In this document: piece by piece, positions 58,529-64,000 of the stretch | How the letters are laid out: the number at the start of each line of letters is the position of its first letter | Numbering within the stretch: the stretch's first letter is position 1 | DNA from: Candidatus Binatia bacterium | GTDB taxonomy: Bacteria; Desulfobacterota; Binatia; HRBIN30 | Length of the DNA stretch: 64,000 bases | NCBI GenBank assembly: GCA_026415395.1 | Contig: JAOAHD010000002.1 | Span: 62,001-126,000 of the forward strand | Direction: 5' to 3' | The notes under the pieces: model-generated | The model's input: the letters and a program-made list of their open reading frames with translations, nothing else | Databases searched by the model: none | Told to the model about the DNA's origin: nothing | Made by a program: the position numbers and the translations under genes

Positions 58529-59338
58529 ATGGCGGACTGGTTAACCTACGGCTTTCTTCAGCGTGCCCTGGTTGCCAGCTTGCTGGCCGCATGTTTGTGC
58601 GGGGTGCTGGGGTTCTTCGTCGTCCTGCGCCGGCTTTCGTTTATCGGCGTGGGCATCTCGCATGCTGCCTTAGGGGGCGTGGCTTTAGGGGTGTTGTGCG
58701 GGGTCGAACCTCTACTTGCGGCGGCAGGCTTCGCAGCAGCGACCGCATGGTCCATCGGCCAGGTCGGGCGACTAGGCCGCCTGCACGAGGACACCGCTAT
58801 CGGAGTCCTGTTCTCTGCGGCCATGGCGCTCGGGGTGGTATTGCTGAGCTTGTCCACGCAGTTCCAGAGCGACTTGTTCGGTTACCTCTTCGGTAACATC
58901 CTCGCTGTGAGCACGGCCGACCTGTGGCTCCTAGGTACGATGGCAACCGTCGTGCTGGTCGTAGTAGCGGTGTTGTTCAAAGAGCTCTTGTTCGCCGCGT
59001 TCGATGAAGAAGTTGCCGAAGCGAGTGGCTTGCCGGTGAGCATGCTCCATCACCTGTTGCTCGCAGCCTTGGCGCTAACGGTGGTGGTGGCCATGCGAGT
59101 GGTGGGGTTGATCTTGGTGGAAGCGCTGTTGGTGATTCCAGCAGCGGCGGCTTACCAATTAGCGCGCGGCTACGTGAGCATGCTGTCCTGGGCGGTTGCC
59201 ATTGCCGCCCTCGGAAGCATCGGTGGCTTGTTGTGTTCTTACCAATGGAACATCCCCGCTGGTGCCACGATCGTGTTACTGCTTGCTGCGTTTTTTACGC
59301 TCGCGCTGGTCGCGCGCAGGAGCGGGTTGGTTTGCTGA
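58529..59338 (+). CDS. znuB: Zinc ABC transporter permease
   Basis: This 269-residue membrane permease of the ABC-3 family has about eight helices and the segment FFVVLRRLSFIGVGISHAAL near the N-terminus. ATG 58529 follows the znuC stop by three bases; a GTG at 58526 is directly in front. It forms znuACB with the two upstream genes. The adjacent thrH gene is convergent. Confidence 0.92.
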   Translation: MADWLTYGFLQRALVASLLAACLCGVLGFFVVLRRLSFIGVGISHAALGGVALGVLCGVEPLLAAAGFAAATAWSIGQVGRLGRLHEDTAIGVLFSAAMALGVVLLSLSTQFQSDLFGYLFGNILAVSTADLWLLGTMATVVLVVVAVLFKELLFAAFDEEVAEASGLPVSMLHHLLLAALALTVVVAMRVVGLILVEALLVIPAAAAYQLARGYVSMLSWAVAIAALGSIGGLLCSYQWNIPAGATIVLLLAAFFTLALVARRSGLVC

Positions 59339-59378
59339 ACACACGCTGCCGCGGCTGTATCCAGTGAGCTCGTCTCGC

Positions 59379-59987
59379 TCATGCCTTGAGGCCTGCGGCT
59401 TGGGTAAAGGCTTCTTTCAATTCCTCGTAGGTGTAGGCGACGCGAAACTGCGGAAACTCGCCCACAATGTTGGCCGGTGGGCGAAACAAGATGCCATGGT
59501 CCGCCTCTGTCAACATGGTGATGTCGTTGTAGGAGTCGCCAGCGGCGACCACGTCAAAGTTCAGCAGCTTGAAGGCCATCACCGCTTTGCGCTTGCCGTC
59601 GCGAATCCGGATGCGGTAGTCCCGCACCCTCCCTGTTTCGTCGACCACTAAGGAATTGCAAAATAACGTCGGGTAGCCGAGCTGGGCGAGGAGCGGCCGA
59701 GCGAATTCATCGAAGGTGTCGGAAAGAATGATCACTTGAAAGTGTGCGCGGAGCCAGTCGAGAAATTCCGTGGCCCCCTCGAGCGGCCGCATCGAGCCAA
59801 TGACGTTTTGGATGTCCGCTAGCTTGAGCCCATGCTCCGCGAGAATTTCCAAGCGGCGGCGCATGAGCCTGTCGTAGTCGGGTTCGTCCCGCGTGGTACG
59901 ACGGAGTTCTGCAATGCCGGTTCGTTCCGCAACATTGATCCAAATTTCGGGGACGAGTACCCCTTCGAGATCCAGGCACGCAATCAT
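59379..59987 (-). CDS. thrH: Phosphoserine phosphatase/homoserine phosphotransferase ThrH
   Basis: This 202-residue HAD-superfamily protein starts at the ATG at 59987 ([16 protein letters not shown]). The longer frame to 60221 only overlaps the next gene. [11 protein letters not shown] carries the variant HAD motif I of ThrH (DxEG), and [10 protein letters not shown] is motif III. The length equals that of Pseudomonas ThrH, which transfers phosphate from phosphoserine to homoserine. It is last in an apaG-M14 peptidase-thrH run, 11 bp after the peptidase stop. Confidence 0.92.
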   Translation of the reverse strand: MIACLDLEGVLVPEIWINVAERTGIAELRRTTRDEPDYDRLMRRRLEILAEHGLKLADIQNVIGSMRPLEGATEFLDWLRAHFQVIILSDTFDEFARPLLAQLGYPTLFCNSLVVDETGRVRDYRIRIRDGKRKAVMAFKLLNFDVVAAGDSYNDITMLTEADHGILFRPPANIVGEFPQFRVAYTYEELKEAFTQAAGLKA

Positions 59988-59998
59988 ACCGGGCGCGG

Positions 59999-61027
59999 TT
60001 AAGAACAACGGGAGAGGGCTTGCAAGGTGGCTTGCCGAGGGATTTGCTCGCCGAGCTCGGGGTGTCGTGGCAGCTGGGCCCGACCGCCGGTGCGCTCCAG
60101 CAGTGCGGCCAAGGCGGCGATGGTTGCCGGCACATCGTTTTCTACCCAGCGTGTGGGATTCGGTGGATTGGCCCAAGAGAAAAAATGGAACCAACGGTGG
60201 GGGCGAGCCACCATCGCCCAACCGGGACGGCTGACCTCCACCGTGACGCTGGCAGTGCCAAAGGCGTGCAAGAGGAACAGGTCGAGCTGCCCACTGAGTG
60301 CGGAGATCGGTTCGGGGACGGGTCGGTAGCGGCAGTGCTTCTGCGCGGCGGGGAACACGCTGCGGAAAACGTCGAAGATGCGGTCCAATCTCGGGTCGCG
60401 GGTCGAGGGGAAAAACACCACACCGCCAAAGCTATGGAAGTTCACCGCAGCGCAAAACCGTTCCCGTTGGCAAAGACGAGCGAGAGCAAGGCATTCCGGT
60501 TCGCTCAACGGATGCGGGCCGCGAAAGTAGGGGGACCATTTGCGGGCGCTGCTCGAATTCCAAGCCCGGCGACCTGGAATTGCGGCAAAGGGGAAGTTCC
60601 GATTCGGGTCGACCCGGTTGGCGGTGACCCGCGAGGCTTTAAAGCCGACCCAGCCGCGGCGTTGCCAAACGATTTCCGCACCGTCGGGGTTGAGAAGCGG
60701 GACGACGGTAATCACCGCGCGTCGTCCGAGAGAAGCCACCATGGGGTCGCGTTCGCTTCCTTCCAGCAGTGTTTGCAGGAGAGCACGCGCAACATATCCG
60801 CCAATGTATTCACCGCCGTGTATTTGTGCTGTCACCAACAGGCGAGGGCGGAGCGTGCCCAGTGAATCGAGGCCGACGTGAAACGCCAACAAAGGACGGC
60901 CTTGCGCCGACTGACCGATCGTTTCCACCCGGCAGCGTTCGGAGAAGCGCTCTGCCAGGCTGGTCGCTTGCTCCACTGCTGCGACGGGATGTGGATACGG
61001 GGCTAACCAGGGAGCAGCGGCCGGCAC
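59999..61027 (-). CDS. M14-family zinc carboxypeptidase-like protein
   Basis: This 342-residue protein has the M14 metal site HGGE (in [12 protein letters not shown]) and downstream His in AVNFHSFGG. The catalytic Glu is in [13 protein letters not shown] and DPNRNFP are typical substrate-pocket segments. Start is GTG 61027. No signal peptide is visible, so it is cytoplasmic. M14D-like bacterial carboxypeptidases act on peptides or murein tripeptide. The specificity here is unknown. The gene lies between apaG and thrH on the same strand. Confidence 0.87.
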   Translation of the reverse strand: MPAAAPWLAPYPHPVAAVEQATSLAERFSERCRVETIGQSAQGRPLLAFHVGLDSLGTLRPRLLVTAQIHGGEYIGGYVARALLQTLLEGSERDPMVASLGRRAVITVVPLLNPDGAEIVWQRRGWVGFKASRVTANRVDPNRNFPFAAIPGRRAWNSSSARKWSPYFRGPHPLSEPECLALARLCQRERFCAAVNFHSFGGVVFFPSTRDPRLDRIFDVFRSVFPAAQKHCRYRPVPEPISALSGQLDLFLLHAFGTASVTVEVSRPGWAMVARPHRWFHFFSWANPPNPTRWVENDVPATIAALAALLERTGGRAQLPRHPELGEQIPRQATLQALSRCS

Positions 61028-61060
61028 AGCTACGAGTCCTGCAATTGGCGCGGATGCGGT

Positions 61061-61519
61061 TTAGTGCAGCAAGCCGGGAACCGCGAGCGTAAAGGGCGCA
61101 ATGCGGATATCAAAGGTTTCGCCGTTTTCTGCGACCATGCGATAAGAACCATGCATGCTCCCGACCGGCGTCGATAGCGGGCAACCCGATGTGTACGAGA
61201 ACTCTTGGCCAGGACGCAGCAACGGCTGCTCACCCACGACACCGAGACCGCGAACCTCCTGCACCTCGCCTTGCGCGTCGGTGACGATCCAATGCCGGCT
61301 GACGAGCTGCGCCGTTGTGTCGCTCTCGTTGATGATGGTCACATGGTACGCGAAAAACCAGCGACCTTGGTCGGGGTTCGAATGTTCGGGCAAAAATCGC
61401 GAGCGCACCCGCACCCGGAAGCCGCGGGTGCATGCCTCAGAGCCGTACGTGTCCTCCATCGCAAAGCTTCGCGCATAGTCGGCTTTCACCGTTGGTTCAA
61501 TCCTAAGGCGGCGGACCAT
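61061..61519 (-). CDS. apaG: ApaG domain protein
   Basis: This protein of about 152 residues contains the full ApaG fold: AYHVTIINESDTTAQLVSRH, TDAQGEVQEVRGLGVVGEQP, FSYTSGCPLSTPVGSMHGSY and ENGETFDIRIAPF. The start is uncertain among ATG codons at 61558, 61519 and 61459 (MEDTYGSEACTRG, closest to the usual 125-130 residue length). None has a good ribosome binding site. ApaG is linked to Ap4A metabolism and Co/Mg resistance in enterics, but its biochemical role is unsettled. Confidence 0.9.
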   Translation of the reverse strand: MVRRLRIEPTVKADYARSFAMEDTYGSEACTRGFRVRVRSRFLPEHSNPDQGRWFFAYHVTIINESDTTAQLVSRHWIVTDAQGEVQEVRGLGVVGEQPLLRPGQEFSYTSGCPLSTPVGSMHGSYRMVAENGETFDIRIAPFTLAVPGLLH

Positions 61520-61693
61520 GGCTCGGCGCAGATGCGGTGAGTCTGTTGAAGGAGACATGCCTAGATGACCGGCAAGAGTGGCGGCTGCCAGCGGGAGGCC
61601 CCGCAGCCACTGAAGCGCCAGCGGTACGCTTGACATCCCGACACGGTGTGCCATCGAATGCCGCGCGTGAGCGAATCTTGTTGAGGAGGCTGT

Positions 61694-62164
61694 ATGGCCG
61701 AGCGGCCGTTTCGGGTTTTGGGTGTGCAACAAATTGCGATTGGGAGCACGGATAAGGAGCGTTTGCGGCGCTTGTGGGTGGATCTGTTTGGGCTCGCGGT
61801 AACCGGTACGTTTCGTAGCGAGCGCGAAAATGTCGACGAGGATATTTGCGTGCTCGGCGAAGGAGCGACGCGGGTGGAGGTAGACTTGATGCAGCCGATC
61901 GATCCCGAAAAGCGGCCGAAGGTCCATGAGCCGCCGCTCAATCACATAGGCCTCTGGGTGGACGACTTACCAGCAGCAGTGCAGTGGCTCACCCAGCAAG
62001 GAGTGCGCTTTGCGCCGGGAGGGATCCGCAAGGGCGCCGCAGGCTACGACGTGTGCTTCATCCACCCCAAAGGCAGCGAGGAATTCCCGCTGAGTGGCGA
62101 AGGCGTGCTGATCGAGCTCGTACAGGCTCCTCCCGAAGTGATCGCCGCTCTTTCTAACTCATAG
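61694..62164 (+). CDS. Glyoxalase/VOC superfamily protein (methylmalonyl-CoA epimerase-like)
   Basis: This 156-residue VOC protein has an AGGAGG site five bases before the ATG at 61694. Two beta-alpha-beta-beta-beta modules are seen: [20 protein letters not shown] and [17 protein letters not shown]. Metal ligands expected from family members are His in NHIGLW, Glu in RVEVDLMQ and Glu in LIELVQAP. The first-module His is replaced by Gln (QQIAIG), so the metal site may use Q. It resembles methylmalonyl-CoA epimerases, but other activities are as likely. It ends with TAG and is not clearly linked to other genes. Confidence 0.75.
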   Translation: MAERPFRVLGVQQIAIGSTDKERLRRLWVDLFGLAVTGTFRSERENVDEDICVLGEGATRVEVDLMQPIDPEKRPKVHEPPLNHIGLWVDDLPAAVQWLTQQGVRFAPGGIRKGAAGYDVCFIHPKGSEEFPLSGEGVLIELVQAPPEVIAALSNS

Positions 62165-62356
62165 CCTTGCCAATGTCGCCGCGGCCCGCACTTGGCTTGG
62201 GCGCGGCAAAGGGCGTTAGCCTGCATGGCGAAGAGGACACAGAAAACAGGCGGTCAACTTCGCGACCGCTTTGTCCGTACTCACCCAAAGTTGCCATGCG
62301 GGCGGCACCGTCGGGATGCGGCCCGTTGTGCAGTGGTGCGCCCGGCAAATGTGCGG

Positions 62357-63097
62357 TCAGACGGAAGAACGGTTCAGCCTTCGCCCGACGAACCGTGCGG
62401 CACGGCTGACCGCGCTGTGCAAAATGTGGAGACCACGGCGTTGGAAACCGCGGATCCACGACTCCACTTGGTCCAGGCTGATTCCCAGTGTGGTGGCGAT
62501 GTCTTCCTCGTCTTTCCCTTCGGCGGCGGAGAGCAGAACTTGCGCGAGCAAGCGACGCCCAGGGTGAGGCCCGTTCGCCCACGTTGCCAGCAACCGCTCC
62601 ATGGCCGGCGTGAGCCGGATGCGCAGTTCACGCCCACGGCGCCAGTAGCGCTGGGGCAGGTCATGCCCCCGCAAAATTTGCCGCAAGCCTTCGACGCTGA
62701 CGTCCTGCACGATCTGCTGCTCCAACAGGTACCCGCGCAGTCGCCGCAAGGACCACCGCGAGTGCGGTAGGCGCAACGAGCGCGGAGAAGTTTGCGCGAT
62801 CTCCACGATTTTTGCCCGCACTTCGTCGCTAAACACAATTGGGCGCGTGGTGCCGGTGGCTGCATGGGTCAGCCCGGCAACTCCGAGTTCGTAAAAGCGG
62901 AGCAGCCGGTTCCGCACGGTGTTCGGGTGCACCCCCAGACGCAGAGCGACCACCTTCAAGGGAAGGCCCTTGGCACGTGCTAACACGATTTGGGCATTGC
63001 GTTTTACCGCCTCGGGCCCGTTGTTTGCCAACCACTCGAGCTCTCGCCGAACGGATTCTGTGAGCTCCAGTGGCCGTCGAAGCGAACGTTTCGCCAT
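62357..63097 (-). CDS. IS630-type double helix-turn-helix protein without DDE domain
   Basis: This 246-residue protein has an IS630 transposase-like N-terminal HTH region (LPLKVVALRLGVHPNTVRNR, GVAGLTHAATGTTRPIVFSD). It is followed by a winged-helix segment (SRWSLRRLRGYLLEQQIVQD) and a second HTH near residue 190 (EEDIATTLGISLDQVESWIR). The DDE catalytic domain that normally follows is missing. The sequence ends cleanly with a basic tail. There are no obvious terminal inverted repeats or target duplications, so this is more likely a domesticated DNA-binding protein than a live element. ATG 63097 has AGGAG eight bases upstream. Confidence 0.7.
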   Translation of the reverse strand: MAKRSLRRPLELTESVRRELEWLANNGPEAVKRNAQIVLARAKGLPLKVVALRLGVHPNTVRNRLLRFYELGVAGLTHAATGTTRPIVFSDEVRAKIVEIAQTSPRSLRLPHSRWSLRRLRGYLLEQQIVQDVSVEGLRQILRGHDLPQRYWRRGRELRIRLTPAMERLLATWANGPHPGRRLLAQVLLSAAEGKDEEDIATTLGISLDQVESWIRGFQRRGLHILHSAVSRAARFVGRRLNRSSV

Positions 63098-63106
63098 GGC
63101 CTCCAC

Positions 63107-63366
63107 TCCTCGCTTGGTGAGGTTTAGTCAGGACAAGCCGCCTACTGCATCCGGACAGCCATGTCAACAAGCAAGTCGGGGCGAATCGCAGTCACGCCGC
63201 CGACCGGGCGGCTTCTCTTACGCCATGACTGGCGCGGGGCGACAACAGTGATTAGAGAGTCGGGCGCTCTCGCTGGCAATGCAGCCAGGGGCGTTTCCAT
63301 CCGTAAGATTTCTCATGCCGGAAGGCACTGCTCCGGCGAGGTCGACAGGAGATGGAAGGAGGAATC
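63107..63366. other. Intergenic region before the glycosyltransferase gene
   Basis: This 260-bp spacer between two divergent genes shows no additional gene. AAGGAGG at about 63356 is the ribosome binding site of the gene at 63367. Confidence 0.45.
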
Positions 63367-64000
63367 ATGCGGATTGCACAGGTTGCACCTCTAATCGAAA
63401 GCGTTCCCCCAAAGCTCTACGGCGGCACGGAGCGGGTGGTTTCGTACCTTACCGAGGCGCTGGTCGACATGGGGCATGACGTGACCCTGTTTGCCAGTGG
63501 CGACTCGCACACGCGGGCCCGCCTCGTGTCCACGTGCTGCCGCGCCTTGCGGTTGGACGAGTCTGTGCGCGACCCTTTGCCGCACACCCTGCTGCTCCTC
63601 GAGCGCGCGCGGCAAATGGCAGACGAGTTCGACATTTTACACTTCCACGTCGATCTCCTGCATTTCCCCATATTCCGTCCGTTGCGTGAGCGCACGGTGA
63701 CGACCCTACACGGCCGCTTGGACCTTCCGGATCTCGTGCCCTTTGCCCGAGAGTTTGCCGATATGCCCGTGGTGTCGATTTCCACGGCGCAGCGCGCACC
63801 CTTGCCGTGGATGCGCTGGATGGCGACCGTCCCGCATGGGCTGCCGAAAGATCTTTTGCAGTTCCACCCGCAGCCGGGTGGTTACCTCGCGTTCCTCGGC
63901 CGCATCTCGCCGGAGAAGGGCCCAGAGCGTGCCATTCGCATCGCTCGCCGGGCAGGAATGCCGCTCAGGATTGCCGCGAAAGTGGATCGTGCCGATCAAG
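63367..64000 (+). CDS. Glycosyltransferase family 4 protein (partial, runs off the window)
   Basis: This frame starts at ATG 63367, six bases after AAGGAGG, and has no stop before 64000, so about 211 N-terminal residues are seen. The N-terminus MRIAQVAPLIESVPPKLYGG with GTERVVSYLTEALVDMGHDV is the GT-B glycosyltransferase family 4 pattern. The segments FDILHFHVDLLHFP and YLAFLGRISPEKGPERAIRI mark the domain boundary. It probably transfers a sugar in surface polysaccharide or glycan synthesis. The acceptor is unknown because the C-terminal domain is outside the window. Confidence 0.9.
   Translation, partial: MRIAQVAPLIESVPPKLYGGTERVVSYLTEALVDMGHDVTLFASGDSHTRARLVSTCCRALRLDESVRDPLPHTLLLLERARQMADEFDILHFHVDLLHFPIFRPLRERTVTTLHGRLDLPDLVPFAREFADMPVVSISTAQRAPLPWMRWMATVPHGLPKDLLQFHPQPGGYLAFLGRISPEKGPERAIRIARRAGMPLRIAAKVDRADQ

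Noticed and set aside
62192-62356. Small plus-strand frame beginning MAKRTQKTGGQLRDRF
   Set aside because: It runs antisense into the HTH gene, has no family similarity and no convincing ribosome binding site.
1-64000. Genome-wide TAG reassignment suggested by the in-frame TAG codons
   Set aside because: TAG ends metH, the spermidine-synthase-like, BMP, START-like and VOC genes at expected lengths, so TAG normally terminates.

Overview
The window is GC-rich chromosomal DNA from a Gram-negative-type bacterium. It carries lipoprotein and exported-protein signals, a lytic transglycosylase lipoprotein, a di-heme peroxidase, zinc and BMP-type ABC transporters, and large secreted repeat proteins. 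Paired luciferase-like (F420/flavin-type) oxidoreductases beside a wax-ester-synthase/DGAT enzyme, a fused membrane/spermidine-synthase protein, an SBBP-repeat protein and cohesin-like exported proteins recall uncultured deltaproteobacterial or Binatota-like genomes. That placement is inference, since no rRNA or marker phylogeny is available. I see no tRNA, rRNA, CRISPR array or intact insertion sequence.

Layout. 1-483: intergenic composite repeats. 484-3483: membrane-fused spermidine-synthase-like protein. 3561-7976 (minus): four-gene operon (MerB-like protein, WS/DGAT acyltransferase, two luciferase-like oxidoreductases) reading away from a perfect inverted repeat at 7990-8007. 8008-9085: repeat-rich intergenic DNA. 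9086-11740 (minus): cluster of broken small exported-protein genes. 12104-19536 (minus): a 2331-residue SpvB/FG-GAP/RHS protein and a small exported protein. 20000-25206: a CheA-like Hpt kinase overlapping a pseudokinase-TPR-WD40 protein. 25330-28433: radA and an MltD-like lipoprotein. 29187-38761: SNF2 helicase, sacsin/Hsp90-like GHKL ATPase and a stand-alone HIRAN protein, interrupted by a DUF1614 fragment. 38947-44030: metH and a di-heme peroxidase. 44139-52983: glycosidase-like protein, START-like protein and two secreted proteins sharing a C-terminal domain. 53241-56804 (minus): BMP-type ABC operon. 56874-59338: znuACB. 59379-61519 (minus): thrH, an M14 peptidase and apaG. 61694-64000: VOC protein, an IS630-derived HTH protein and a partial glycosyltransferase.

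The most interesting locus is 29187-38761. An SNF2 helicase and a sacsin-like ATPase are adjacent, and nearby lies a separate HIRAN protein. HIRAN is a DNA-end-recognition module that in HLTF/Rad5 is fused to an SNF2 helicase. This looks like a candidate defence or DNA-processing island.

At least eight genes or gene fragments contain frame breaks or in-frame stops. Most frame breaks fall in homopolymer runs where one base restores the frame, so many may be sequencing or assembly errors. Two neighbouring paralogues are each interrupted by an in-frame TAG, which indels cannot explain. I give broken genes as single reconstructed spans and state where the reading breaks.
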